From Pseudomonas sp. A34-9 (lineage in GTDB: Bacteria; Pseudomonadota; Gammaproteobacteria; Pseudomonadales; Pseudomonadaceae): 64,000 nt of DNA. Below are positions 43,905 through 52,421 of the stretch, in pieces; positions within the stretch are counted from its first letter, which is position 1, and every line of letters starts with the position of its first letter. Made by a program: the position numbers and the translations under genes. Under the pieces are notes generated by a model that was not told the DNA's origin, ran no database searches, and saw nothing but the letters and a program-made list of their open reading frames with translations. Where the stretch lies: contig NZ_CP119967.1 in assembly GCF_029543085.1 (NCBI RefSeq), forward strand, positions 1,886,501 to 1,950,500, written 5' to 3'.

Positions 43905-45175
43905 GATTTGCAGCTCTCAAGGATCAGAATGGCGCGGAAGTCGTTGACGTTGGTGCGGGTCGGCTCGGTGACGATCAGCGCATCGAGCGCCTCGAAATAG
44001 CCGTAGCCGTTGTTGTTATCCAGTTCATCGCTGGCGCTCAGGCCGAGGGCGGCGGCGCGGGCGTAGCTGTCCGGGGTCATGATCGCACCGGCGTTGTCTT
44101 CCGAGCCGTCGATACCGTCGGTGTCACCGGCCAGGGCGTAGACGCCGGGCTGGCCTTTGAGGCTGTCGGTGAGGCTGAGGAGAAACTCGGCGTTGCGTCC
44201 GCCACGGCCATTGCCGCGCACGGTCACGGTGGTTTCGCCGCCGGAGAGAATCACGCACGGCGCTGCCAATGGCTGGCCGTGATTGATGATCTGCCGGGCG
44301 ATGCCGGCGTGGACCTTCGCCACTTCGCGCGACTCACCTTCGAGGTCGCCGAGGATCAGCGTGCTGAAACCGGCCTGGCGGCATTTCACCGCGGCGGCAT
44401 CCAGCGATTGCTGCGGGCGGGCGATCAACTGAAAGTGGCTGCGCGCCAAGGATGGATCACCGGGTTTGACGGTTTCCGACTCAGGGCTTTGCAGCCAGGT
44501 GCGTACCGACGCCGGGATCTCAATGCCGTAGCGTTTGATGATCGCCAGGGCTTCGGCCGAGGTGCTCGGGTCGGCCACGGTCGGGCCGGAAGCGATGACC
44601 GTGGCGAGGTCGCCCGGTACATCGGAAATCGCGTAGGTGTACACAGTGGCCGGCCAGCAGGCCTTGCCGAGGCGGCCGCCCTTGATCGCCGAGAGGTGCT
44701 TGCGCACGCAGTTCATCTCGCCGATGGTCGCGCCGGATTTGAGCAGGGCTTTGTTGATCGATTGCTTGTCGGCGAGGGTGATGCCTTCGGCCGGCAACGC
44801 GAGCAGGGCAGAGCCGCCACCGGAGAGCAGGAAGATCACCCGGTCGTCTTCGCTCAGATTGCTGACCAGTTCCAGCACGCGTTTGGCCACGGCCAGGCCG
44901 GCAGCGTCCGGCACCGGATGGGCAGCTTCGACCACTTCGATTTTTTCGCACGGGGCGCCGTGACCGTAGCGGGTCACTACCAGGCCTGTGACTTCACCTT
45001 CCCAGCAGCGTTCGACCACTTGCGCCATCGCGGCGGCAGCTTTGCCGGCACCGATGACGATCACCCGGCCGGTACGATCGGCAGGCAAATGGGCTTCGAG
45101 GACCTGGTTCGGATGGGCCGCGTCGATGGCTGTGGCAAACAGCTCGCGCAGCAGTTGTTGCGGATCGACCGACAT
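43901..45175 (-). CDS. ttuD: Glycerate kinase type 2 (MOFRL family)
   Basis: This 424-aa enzyme phosphorylates glycerate to 2-phosphoglycerate; older annotations call it hydroxypyruvate reductase TtuD. The family motifs are VIGAGKAAAAMAQVVERCW, FLLSGGGSALLALPAEGI and the C-terminal MOFRL part with ALAGDTDGIDGSEDNAGA. It lies between glxR and pyk, consistent with the kinase role. Confidence 0.92.
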   Translation of the reverse strand: MSVDPQQLLRELFATAIDAAHPNQVLEAHLPADRTGRVIVIGAGKAAAAMAQVVERCWEGEVTGLVVTRYGHGAPCEKIEVVEAAHPVPDAAGLAVAKRVLELVSNLSEDDRVIFLLSGGGSALLALPAEGITLADKQSINKALLKSGATIGEMNCVRKHLSAIKGGRLGKACWPATVYTYAISDVPGDLATVIASGPTVADPSTSAEALAIIKRYGIEIPASVRTWLQSPESETVKPGDPSLARSHFQLIARPQQSLDAAAVKCRQAGFSTLILGDLEGESREVAKVHAGIARQIINHGQPLAAPCVILSGGETTVTVRGNGRGGRNAEFLLSLTDSLKGQPGVYALAGDTDGIDGSEDNAGAIMTPDSYARAAALGLSASDELDNNNGYGYFEALDALIVTEPTRTNVNDFRAILILESCKS

Positions 45176-45221
45176 GGCGGGCTCCCGGAATTCTTGTTAT
45201 TCGAAAGGACAACTCAGATCC

Positions 45222-45315
45222 CTTGTGGGAGCGAGCCTGCTCGCGAAGAGGTCCTGACATTCAACATCCATGTTGGCTGACACACCGCTTTCGCGAGCAG
45301 GCTCGCTCCCACAGG
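45222..45315. repeat. Inverted REP pair
   Basis: TGTGGGAGCGAGCCTGCTCG (45224 onward) and CGCGAGCAGGCTCGCTCCCA (ending about 45312) are complementary copies separated by about 35 bp, in the glxR-ttuD gap. If transcribed they form a large hairpin inside the operon. Confidence 0.85.
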
Positions 45316-45329
45316 ATTTTGTGCAGGCT

Positions 45330-46223
45330 TTATTTGTTGTCGCGAATCGAGAAGTTGGCCATGTGTTCCAGACCTTTGATCAGCGCCGAGTGGTCCCAGT
45401 TGCTGCCACCGATGGCTGCGCAGGTGCTGAACACTTGCTGGGCGTTGGCGGTGTTCGGCAGGTTGATGTTCAGCTCCTTGGCGCCTTGCAGGGCCAGGTT
45501 CAGGTCCTTCTGGTGCAGGCTGATGCGGAAGCCTGGATCGAAGGTGCCTTTGATCATGCGCTCGCCATGCACTTCGAGGATCTTCGAGGACGCGAAGCCG
45601 CCCATCAGTGCTTCACGCACCTTGGCTGGGTCGGCGCCGTTTTTCGAAGCGAACAGCAGGGCTTCAGCGACGGCCTGAATGTTCAGGGCAACGATGATCT
45701 GGTTCGCGACCTTGGCCGTTTGACCGTCGCCATTGCCACCGACCAGGGTGATGTTCTTGCCCATGGCCTGGAACAGCGGCAGTGCGCGTTCGAAGGCATC
45801 GGCGTCGCCACCGATCATGATGCTCAGGGTCGCGGCTTTGGCGCCGACTTCACCGCCGGACACTGGCGCGTCGAGGTATTGCGCGCCTTTCTCATTGATC
45901 TTGGCAGCGAACGCTTTGGTGGCGGTCGGCGAGATCGAGCTCATGTCGATGACGATTTTGCCTTTGCTCAGGCCAGCGGCAACGCCGTCGGCGCGGAACA
46001 GTACGTCGTCGACCTGTGGGGTATCCGGGACCATGACGATGATGAATTCAGCTTCCTGCGCGACTTCGCGCGGGTTGGCCAGGGCGACGGCGCCGGCGGC
46101 CACCAGGTCGGCTGGAGCGGCGTCGTGGTGCGCCGACAGGAACAGGCTGTGACCGGCTTTCTGCAGGTTCGAAGCCATTGGGTGGCCCATGATGCCGGTG
46201 CCGATAAATCCGATTTTAGCCAT
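45330..46223 (-). CDS. glxR: Tartronate semialdehyde reductase
   Basis: This 297-aa NAD(P)H-dependent beta-hydroxyacid dehydrogenase has the Rossmann motif KIGFIGTGIMGHPMASNLQK at the N-terminus, substrate motif DAPVSGGEVGAKAATLSIM and the catalytic Lys in GQTAKVANQIIVALN. It reduces tartronate semialdehyde, made by Gcl, to glycerate. Its place between hyi and ttuD fixes the identity. Confidence 0.95.
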   Translation of the reverse strand: MAKIGFIGTGIMGHPMASNLQKAGHSLFLSAHHDAAPADLVAAGAVALANPREVAQEAEFIIVMVPDTPQVDDVLFRADGVAAGLSKGKIVIDMSSISPTATKAFAAKINEKGAQYLDAPVSGGEVGAKAATLSIMIGGDADAFERALPLFQAMGKNITLVGGNGDGQTAKVANQIIVALNIQAVAEALLFASKNGADPAKVREALMGGFASSKILEVHGERMIKGTFDPGFRISLHQKDLNLALQGAKELNINLPNTANAQQVFSTCAAIGGSNWDHSALIKGLEHMANFSIRDNK

Positions 46224-46253
46224 GAGAAAATCCTCTTGTTTTTGTATGTCTCC

Positions 46254-46342
46254 CTGTAGGAGCTGCCGCAGGCTGCGATCTTTTGATCTTGATCTGTAAA
46301 AACAAGATCAAAAGATCGCAGCCTTCGGCAGCTCCTACAGGG
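46254..46342. repeat. Long inverted repeat between hyi and glxR
   Basis: CTGTAGGAGCTGCCGCAGGC (46254 onward) and GCCTTCGGCAGCTCCTACAG (ending 46340) form arms of about 38 bp, including AGATCAAAAGATCGCAGCC on the right. One mismatch (CCGCAGG versus CCTTCGG) is visible. Same family as 6811, 19532 and 40369. Confidence 0.85.
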
Positions 46343-46353
46343 TCATGTATTTG

Positions 46354-47136
46354 TCAGATTGCGTTGTGGGTCTTCAGCCAGCCGAGGCCTGCTTCAGTGG
46401 TGGTCAGCGGCTTGTATTCGCAGCCAACCCAGCCCTGATAACCGATGCGATCGAGGTGTTCGAACAGGAAGCGGTAGTTGATTTCGCCGGTGCCTGGTTC
46501 GTTGCGCCCCGGGTTGTCCGCGAGCTGCACGTGGTTGATCTCGCCCAGGTGCGATTGCAGGGTGCGGGCCAGATCGCCTTCCATGATTTGCATGTGATAG
46601 ATGTCGTATTGCAGGAACAGATTGGCGCTGCCGACCTGCTCGCGAATCGACAGGGCTTGCGCCGTGTTGTTCAGGTAGAAGCCCGGGATGTCACGGGTGT
46701 TGATCGCTTCCATCACCAGTTTGATGCCCGCCGCTTGCAGCTTGTCGGCGGCGTATTTCAGGTTGGCGACGAAGGTCTTTTCCACGGTGGCATCGTCGAC
46801 GCCTTGCGGGCGAATACCGGCCAGGCAGTTGACCTGGGTGTTGCCCAGCACTTGTGCGTAGGCAATCGCCAGATCGACACCGGCGCGGAATTCTTCGACC
46901 CGATCCGGCAGGCACGCGATACCGCGCTCGCCCTTGGCCCAGTCACCGGCCGGCAAGTTGAACAGCACTTGGGTCAGACCGTTGGCGTCGAGCTTGGCCT
47001 TGATTTCAGCGGAGCTGAAGTCGTACGGGAACAGGTACTCGACACCGCTGAAACCGGCCTTGGCGGCGGCGTCGAAACGGGCAAGGAAATCCTGTTCGGT
47101 GAACAGCATGGACAGGTTGGCTGCGAAACGCGGCAT
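46354..47136 (-). CDS. hyi: Hydroxypyruvate isomerase
   Basis: This 260-aa TIM-barrel enzyme of the AP-endonuclease-2 fold interconverts hydroxypyruvate and tartronate semialdehyde. Motifs include FSGVEYLFPYDFSSAEIKAK, KLVMEAINTRDIPGFYL (metal-binding Glu), DIYHMQIMEGDLARTL and WVGCEYKP near the end. It sits between gcl and glxR. Confidence 0.94.
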   Translation of the reverse strand: MPRFAANLSMLFTEQDFLARFDAAAKAGFSGVEYLFPYDFSSAEIKAKLDANGLTQVLFNLPAGDWAKGERGIACLPDRVEEFRAGVDLAIAYAQVLGNTQVNCLAGIRPQGVDDATVEKTFVANLKYAADKLQAAGIKLVMEAINTRDIPGFYLNNTAQALSIREQVGSANLFLQYDIYHMQIMEGDLARTLQSHLGEINHVQLADNPGRNEPGTGEINYRFLFEHLDRIGYQGWVGCEYKPLTTTEAGLGWLKTHNAI

Positions 47137-47186
47137 GGTGGTCTCCTAATAGCGGATGTGACACGGTTGGTCAGACTGAACGCGAT

Positions 47187-47304
47187 CAGTCCCCTCTCCT
47201 GGGGGAGAGGGTTAGGGTGAGGGGAAATCTTGAGTTTGATCCCGATTTTGCGGTGCTCGCAAAACCTTTCCTCACCCCAGCCCTCTCCCAGAGGGAGAGG
47301 GAGC
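47187..47304. repeat. Inverted 'CCCTCTCC' repeats between gcl and hyi
   Basis: AGTCCCCTCTCCTGGGGGAG (about 47188 onward) with AGGGTTAGGGTGAGGGG and the inverted CTCACCCCAGCCCTCTCCC (ending about 47304) form a long imperfect hairpin in the gcl-hyi gap. Confidence 0.75.
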
Positions 47305-47313
47305 TAAAAGCGA

Positions 47314-49089
47314 TCAATCCAGCAGCGAAATCGCCGTTGGCGCATCGTTGCCGACCAGCGCCAGGTCTTCGAATTCGTTGACGGCGTTGATCTCGGTACC
47401 CATGGAGATGTTGGTCACACGCTCCAGAATGATCTCGACGATCACCGGCACCTTGAACTCTTCGATCATCTGTTCGGCCTTGCGCAGGGCAGGGGCGATT
47501 TCCGACGGTTCGAACACACGCAGTGCCTTGCAGCCGAGGCCTTCGGCCACTGCGATGTGGTCAACCCCGTAACCGTTGAGTTCCGGCGCGTTCAGGTTAT
47601 CGAAGGACAGCTGCACGCAGTAGTCCATTTCAAACCCGCGCTGTGCCTGACGGATCAGACCCAGGTACGAGTTGTTCACCACGACGTGAATGTAAGGCAG
47701 TTTGAACTGAGCGCCGACCGCCAGTTCTTCGATCATGAACTGGAAGTCATAGTCCCCCGACAGGGCCACGACTTTGCGGCTCGGATCGGCCTTCACCACG
47801 CCCAACGCTGCCGGAATGGTCCAGCCCAACGGGCCTGCCTGGCCACAGTTGATCCAGTGACGCGGTTTGTAGACGTGCAGGAACTGCGCGCCGGCAATCT
47901 GCGACAGACCAATGGTGCTGACGTAGCAGGTGTCTTTGCCGAACACCTGGTTCATTTCTTCGTAAACGCGCTGTGGTTTCACCGGCACGTTGTCGAAGTG
48001 GGTCTTGCGATGCAGGCTGGCTTTGCGCTGCTGGCAATCCTGCAACCAGGCGCTGCGGTTTTTCAGCTTGCCGGCGGCTTGCCATTCACGAGCGACTTCG
48101 ATGAACACGGTCAGTGCTGCAGCAGCGTCGGAAACGATGCCCAGATCCGGCGTGAACACACGACCGATCTGCGTGCCTTCGATGTCAACGTGAATGAACT
48201 TGCGGCCTTCGGTGTAAACGTCAACCGAACCGGTGTGACGGTTGGCCCAACGGTTACCGATACCCAACACGACGTCGGATTTCAGCATCGTGGCGTTGCC
48301 GTAGCGGTGCGACGTCTGCAGACCGACCATGCCGACCATCAACGGGTGATCGTCCGGGATGGTGCCCCAGCCCATCAGGGTCGGGATAACCGGGATGCCG
48401 GTCAGCTCGGCGAACTCAACCAGCAGATCGCTGGCGTCGGCGTTGATGATGCCGCCACCGGCCACCAGCAATGGACGCTCGGCCTGATCGAGCAGGGCCA
48501 AGGCCTTCTCGACCTGCAAGCGGGTCGCGGTCGGCTTGGCCAGCGGCAGCGGCTGGTAAGCGTCGATGTCGAATTCAATCTCGGCCATCTGCACGTCGAA
48601 CGGCAGGTCGATCAGCACCGGGCCTGGACGGCCGGAGCGCATTTCGTAAAAAGCTTTCTGGAACGCGTAAGGCACCTGGCCCGGTTCCAGAACAGTGGTC
48701 GCCCACTTGGTGACTGGCTTGACGATGCTGGTGATGTCGACCGCCTGGAAGTCTTCCTTGTGCATACGGGCGCGGGGTGCCTGGCCGGTAATGCAGAGGA
48801 TTGGAATCGAGTCGGCCGAGGCGCTGTAGAGCCCGGTGACCATGTCGGTACCGGCAGGGCCGGAAGTCCCGATGCACACGCCGATGTTGCCGGCCTTGGT
48901 GCGGGTGTAGCCCTCGGCCATGTGCGAGGCGCCTTCAACGTGGCGAGCAAGGACGTGATCGATGCCACCGACTTTCTGCAAGGCGGAGTACAGCGGGTTG
49001 ATGGCTGCGCCCGGGATGCCAAAAGCGGTATCAACCCCTTCACGGCGCATCACCAGAACGGCGGCTTCGATTGCTCTCATTTTGCTCAT
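47314..49089 (-). CDS. gcl: Glyoxylate carboligase
   Basis: This 591-aa ThDP enzyme joins two glyoxylates to tartronate semialdehyde and CO2. The N-terminus is [20 protein letters not shown]. In this motif Val takes the place of the Glu usual in ThDP enzymes, a known Gcl trait. The ThDP/Mg region is [20 protein letters not shown], with [18 protein letters not shown] 49089 ([10 protein letters not shown]) is the family start; the longer upstream frame lacks an RBS. Two TTGTATACAA palindromes lie in its upstream region. Confidence 0.96.
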   Translation of the reverse strand: MSKMRAIEAAVLVMRREGVDTAFGIPGAAINPLYSALQKVGGIDHVLARHVEGASHMAEGYTRTKAGNIGVCIGTSGPAGTDMVTGLYSASADSIPILCITGQAPRARMHKEDFQAVDITSIVKPVTKWATTVLEPGQVPYAFQKAFYEMRSGRPGPVLIDLPFDVQMAEIEFDIDAYQPLPLAKPTATRLQVEKALALLDQAERPLLVAGGGIINADASDLLVEFAELTGIPVIPTLMGWGTIPDDHPLMVGMVGLQTSHRYGNATMLKSDVVLGIGNRWANRHTGSVDVYTEGRKFIHVDIEGTQIGRVFTPDLGIVSDAAAALTVFIEVAREWQAAGKLKNRSAWLQDCQQRKASLHRKTHFDNVPVKPQRVYEEMNQVFGKDTCYVSTIGLSQIAGAQFLHVYKPRHWINCGQAGPLGWTIPAALGVVKADPSRKVVALSGDYDFQFMIEELAVGAQFKLPYIHVVVNNSYLGLIRQAQRGFEMDYCVQLSFDNLNAPELNGYGVDHIAVAEGLGCKALRVFEPSEIAPALRKAEQMIEEFKVPVIVEIILERVTNISMGTEINAVNEFEDLALVGNDAPTAISLLD

Positions 49090-49116
49090 GGTTTTGTGCC
49101 TCTTTACGTTTTGTAA

Positions 49117-49126
49117 TTGTATACAA
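49117..49126. promoter_or_regulatory. TTGTATACAA operator-like palindrome 1
   Basis: This perfect 10-bp palindrome is 28 bp upstream of the gcl ATG. The TNGTATACNA form is typical of GntR (FadR/VanR subgroup) operators. A second exact copy is at 49255, in the same gcl/glcG-like divergent region. Confidence 0.6.
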
Positions 49127-49254
49127 GTGGCTTTGCGCAGAGTGTATTCACGGCGGACGGCGCAGGTCAATCCATTTTCTCAAGCGCCTGTTTCATTCGT
49201 CGGAAGCCTCTGTGACTGTGGCTTTTCGTCGCATGTGGCGCTTTTCGAGAATTA

Positions 49255-49264
49255 TTGTATACAA
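49255..49264. promoter_or_regulatory. TTGTATACAA operator-like palindrome 2
   Basis: This is an exact repeat of the palindrome at 49117, 138 bp away, embedded in A+T-rich sequence (AATTATTGTATACAAAAAAA). It lies about 94 bp upstream of the glcG-like ATG. Two sites in a divergent promoter region suggest joint repression of both transcripts; the regulator gene is not in the window. Confidence 0.6.
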
Positions 49265-49357
49265 AAAAATAATTCATTGTGTTCTATTTGTTGCATCGGC
49301 CTGCGGCACGAAACCGCAGTCCCACGACTTTCCCTATAACAAAATGAGGACGGCACC

Positions 49358-49798
49358 ATGAGCGCTTTAACCTTGAAAGTCGCAGTCAACCTGGTCAACG
49401 AAGCCATCAGCGCCGGGCGAGGCATCAATGCCGCGCCGCTGACCATCGCGGTACTCGATACCGGCGGCCACCTGATCACCCTGCAACGCGAAGACGGCGC
49501 CAGCCTGCTGCGCCCGCAAATCGCCATCGGCAAAGCCTGGGGCGCCATCGCCCTGGGCAAAGGCTCACGCCTGCTGGCGCTCGACGCGCAACAACGGCCG
49601 GCGTTTATTGCTGCGCTGAACAGCATGGGTCAGGGCAGCGTCGTGCCGGCACCGGGTGGTGTGTTGATTCGGGATCAGGCGGGGAACGTGCTGGGCGCGA
49701 TCGGGATTAGCGGCGATCTGTCGGATATTGATGAGCAGGTGGCGATCAAGGCGGTGGAGGCGTTGGAGTTGCGGGCGGATGCGGGGGTGGCGGCTTGA
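49358..49798 (+). CDS. GlcG/HbpS-family protein
   Basis: This 146-aa Pfam GlcG-type domain protein has motifs LTIAVLDTGGHLITLQREDG, RPQIAIGKAWGA and GGVLIRDQAGNVLGAIGISG. Members occur next to glycolate and glyoxylate genes, and some bind heme or act as extracellular sensors. It is divergent from gcl and shares the TTGTATACAA region. Exact role unknown. Confidence 0.85.
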   Translation: MSALTLKVAVNLVNEAISAGRGINAAPLTIAVLDTGGHLITLQREDGASLLRPQIAIGKAWGAIALGKGSRLLALDAQQRPAFIAALNSMGQGSVVPAPGGVLIRDQAGNVLGAIGISGDLSDIDEQVAIKAVEALELRADAGVAA

Positions 49799-49817
49799 TC
49801 TGTAGCGTCTGATTAAC

Positions 49818-49919
49818 CGCCTTCGCGAGCAGGCTCGCTCCCACATTGGATTTGTGCTCAGACACAAAATGTCTGAATACCCCAAGCCCCCTGTGGGAGC
49901 GAGCCTGCTCGCGAATACG
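49818..49919. repeat. REP pair upstream of the RAYT gene
   Basis: TTCGCGAGCAGGCTCGCTCC (49821 onward) and GTGGGAGCGAGCCTGCTCGC (about 49892 onward) are inverted copies about 45 bp apart, 90 bp before the RAYT start. Another pair follows the RAYT gene. Confidence 0.88.
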
Positions 49920-50011
49920 ATCTCAAAAACACATCTTCCTAAAAACCTGACACTTGCTCCCACATTCACAGAACTAACCTTTTCATGATCAGGATATGAA
50001 AAGGCAAAGGA

Positions 50012-50470
50012 ATGCGGGATCTATCTGCTTCAAATCGTTTGCGCATCGGTCGTTACTCCGAACACAACCGCATCTACCTGCTGACAACCATTACGGCGGG
50101 AAGGCAGCCTGTTTTCAGCGACTTTGCACTGGGTCGATTGGTCGCCAGCCAATTTCACGTCGCAGAGGAAATGGGCATTGCCAGTACGTTGGCCTGGGTA
50201 GTCATGCCAGATCATTTTCATTGGCTGATTGAATTGAAGCGTGGTTCGCTTGGCGAATTGATGCAGCGAACCAAATCTCTAAGCACCAAAGCCGTGAAAC
50301 TCGCGACCGGTCGACAGACCAGCCTTTGGCAATCAGGCTTTCATGATCGTGCATTGCGCAGAGAGGATGATCTGGTGAAGTTGGCTCGGTATGTCGTGGC
50401 TAACCCGTTGCGGGCTGGTTTGGTCAAGAAGCTTGGCGACTATCCGCTGTGGGATGCGATTTGGGTTTGA
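50012..50470 (+). CDS. REP-associated tyrosine transposase (RAYT)
   Basis: This 152-aa Y1_Tnp-type single-strand transposase has the HUH metal motif MPDHFHW (His68 and His70) and the downstream tyrosine helix DLVKLARYVVANPLRAGLV. ATG 50012 with AAAGG just upstream gives the expected MRDLSASNRLRIGRYSEHNR start. REP pairs sit on both sides, the classic REP/RAYT unit. It probably mobilised the GCGAGC-type REP family seen across this window. It looks intact. Confidence 0.92.
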   Translation: MRDLSASNRLRIGRYSEHNRIYLLTTITAGRQPVFSDFALGRLVASQFHVAEEMGIASTLAWVVMPDHFHWLIELKRGSLGELMQRTKSLSTKAVKLATGRQTSLWQSGFHDRALRREDDLVKLARYVVANPLRAGLVKKLGDYPLWDAIWV

Positions 50471-50487
50471 GCGTTATTCTGTGTTGC

Positions 50488-50573
50488 CGCCATTCGCGAG
50501 CAGGCTCGCTCCCACAGGGGATTTGTGAACGCCACAGATCCAATGTGGGAGCGAGCTTGCTCGCGAAGCGGTT
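50488..50573. repeat. REP pair downstream of the RAYT gene
   Basis: TTCGCGAGCAGGCTCGCTCC (50494 onward) and GTGGGAGCGAGCTTGCTCGC (about 50546 onward) are inverted and about 30 bp apart. With the 49818 pair they bracket the transposase gene. Confidence 0.88.
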
Positions 50574-50584
50574 ACCGCGGTGTT

Positions 50585-51190
50585 TCAGTCCGGCTCACAC
50601 CCCTTCAGCACCAACCGGATAATCGTCTGTGCCGCCGCTTCATAATCCGCCTCGTCCAGCTTGTCCTTCCCCGTCACGGCAGAGATCTGCCAGTCGAAGT
50701 CGGCGTAGGTCTGGGTTGCGGCCCAGATGCTGAACATCAGGTGATTAGGGTCGATCGGGGCGATCTGCCCGCGGTCGATCCAGCTCTGGATGCAGTCGAT
50801 GTTGTGTTTGGCCTGGCCGTTGAGCTGCTCGACCAGGTCGGCGCTCAAATGTGGCGCGCCGTGCATGATTTCGCTGGCGAACACTTTCGAGGCGAAGGGC
50901 AGGTCGCGGGAGATGCGGATTTTCGAGCGGATGTAACCGCTCAGCACTTCGCTCGGTACACCGTCCGGATTGAACGGGGTGGAGGCCTGCAAAATCGGCA
51001 CGATGATGCTTTCCAATACCTCGCGGTAGAGGTTTTCCTTGGACTTGAAGTAGTAGTAGACGTTGGGCTTGGGCAATCCCGCCTTGGCGGCGATGTCGCT
51101 GGTTTTGGTCGCAGCGAAGCCCTTGTCGGCAAACTCCTCACTGGCGGCACGCAGGATCAGTTCTTTGTTGCGCTCGCGGATTGTGCTCAT
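50585..51190 (-). CDS. TetR-family regulator, RutR/YcdC-like
   Basis: This 201-aa protein has an N-terminal helix-turn-helix (KTSDIAAKAGLPKPNVYYYF) and a C-terminal YcdC-type domain (FASEIMHGAPHLSADLVEQL, MFSIWAATQTYADFDWQISA). RutR-like regulators sense pyrimidines or related metabolites. ATG 51190 (MSTIRERNKEL) is preferred to the longer frame. It is monocistronic; the target is not evident from neighbours. Confidence 0.85.
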   Translation of the reverse strand: MSTIRERNKELILRAASEEFADKGFAATKTSDIAAKAGLPKPNVYYYFKSKENLYREVLESIIVPILQASTPFNPDGVPSEVLSGYIRSKIRISRDLPFASKVFASEIMHGAPHLSADLVEQLNGQAKHNIDCIQSWIDRGQIAPIDPNHLMFSIWAATQTYADFDWQISAVTGKDKLDEADYEAAAQTIIRLVLKGCEPD

Positions 51191-51325
51191 AAACCCGGTG
51201 GTTCCTTGCCTGTTCTGGCGGTTGCGCATGGTAGCACCGGCCTCGCGCAGCGCTCAAGAATGCCCCGTGTGGTCTGTGGTCGCGTTATGCTTCGCACCAT
51301 TCATACATAAAAGGAAACAGGATTC

Positions 51326-52240
51326 ATGGCAGGAAGCAGTTTGCTGGTGCTGGTCGACGATATTGCCACCGTGCTGGATGACGTGGCGTTGATGAGCAAA
51401 ATGGCCGCCAAGAAGACTGCCGGCGTACTCGGCGATGATCTGGCGCTCAATGCCCAGCAGGTCTCCGGGGTGCGTGCCGAGCGGGAAATCCCGGTGGTCT
51501 GGGCGGTGGCCAAGGGCTCGTTCGTCAACAAACTGATTCTGGTGCCGTCGGCGCTGGCGATCAGTGCGTTCGTGCCGTGGCTGGTAACACCGTTGCTGAT
51601 GGTGGGTGGTGCGTATCTGTGTTTTGAAGGTTTCGAGAAGCTCGCGCACAAGTTTCTGCACAGTGCGGCCGAAGATGAGGCCGGACATGCGCAACTGACA
51701 GAAGCGGTAGCCGATCCGGCGACCGATCTGGTGGCGTATGAAAAGGACAAGATCAAAGGCGCGATCCGCACCGACTTCATTCTCTCGGCAGAAATCATTG
51801 CCATTACCCTGGGCACGGTGGCCGATGCCTCGTTGACTCAGCAGGTCATCGTGATGTCCGGCATCGCGATTGTGATGACGGTGGGTGTTTATGGTTTGGT
51901 GGCCGGCATCGTCAAGCTCGACGACCTCGGTCTGTGGCTGACGCAAAAGCCTGGGCAGATGGCCAGGAAAATCGGCAGCGGCATCCTCAGTGCAGCGCCA
52001 TACATGATGAAAACCCTTTCGGTGGTCGGTACGGCGGCGATGTTTTTGGTCGGCGGCGGCATCCTCACTCACGGTGTGCCGGTAGTGCATCACTGGATTG
52101 AAGGTGTTGGCGCAGCGGCGGGGAGTGCCGGGTTTGCGGTGCCGATGTTGCTCAATGGTGTGGCGGGGATCATCGCTGGTGCGGTGGTGTTGGCGGTGGT
52201 TTCCGTCGTCGGCAAAATCTGGAAGGCCCTGAAAAACTAA
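51326..52240 (+). CDS. DUF808 inner-membrane protein
   Basis: This 304-aa protein of the YedI/DUF808 family begins [20 protein letters not shown], then [20 protein letters not shown] and [15 protein letters not shown] segments, with about five membrane helices and a Gly/Ala-rich end. RBS AAAGGAAAC lies about 51309-51317. Physiological role unknown. Confidence 0.88.
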   Translation: MAGSSLLVLVDDIATVLDDVALMSKMAAKKTAGVLGDDLALNAQQVSGVRAEREIPVVWAVAKGSFVNKLILVPSALAISAFVPWLVTPLLMVGGAYLCFEGFEKLAHKFLHSAAEDEAGHAQLTEAVADPATDLVAYEKDKIKGAIRTDFILSAEIIAITLGTVADASLTQQVIVMSGIAIVMTVGVYGLVAGIVKLDDLGLWLTQKPGQMARKIGSGILSAAPYMMKTLSVVGTAAMFLVGGGILTHGVPVVHHWIEGVGAAAGSAGFAVPMLLNGVAGIIAGAVVLAVVSVVGKIWKALKN

Positions 52241-52255
52241 CCAACAACACGAAAC

Positions 52256-52349
52256 CTTTGTAGGAGTGAGCCTGCTCGCGATAGCGGTGTGTCAGTCGCA
52301 CAATCATGACCTGACACACCGCTATCGCGAGCAGGCTCACTCCTACAGT
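52256..52349. repeat. Long inverted REP pair, GTAGGAGTGAGCC type
   Basis: TGTAGGAGTGAGCCTGCTCG (52259 onward) and its complement ending CTCACTCCTACAG (52349) extend over GCGATAGCGGTGTGTCAG, giving arms of about 38 bp. The same variant is at 55103 and 57945. Confidence 0.88.
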
Positions 52350-52370
52350 TTGATCTTTGTGGTGCCATGA

Positions 52371-52408
52371 AAAAGGGCCATTCGACTCGCATCGAATGGC
52401 CCTTTTTT
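52371..52408. terminator. Bidirectional terminator DUF808/mlaA
   Basis: GGGCCATTCGA (52375-52385) pairs with TCGAATGGCCC (52392-52402), with A4 before and T6 after, so it can act on both strands. It lies between the convergent DUF808 and mlaA genes. Confidence 0.93.
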
Positions 52409-52421
52409 GTACCCGCCGAAA

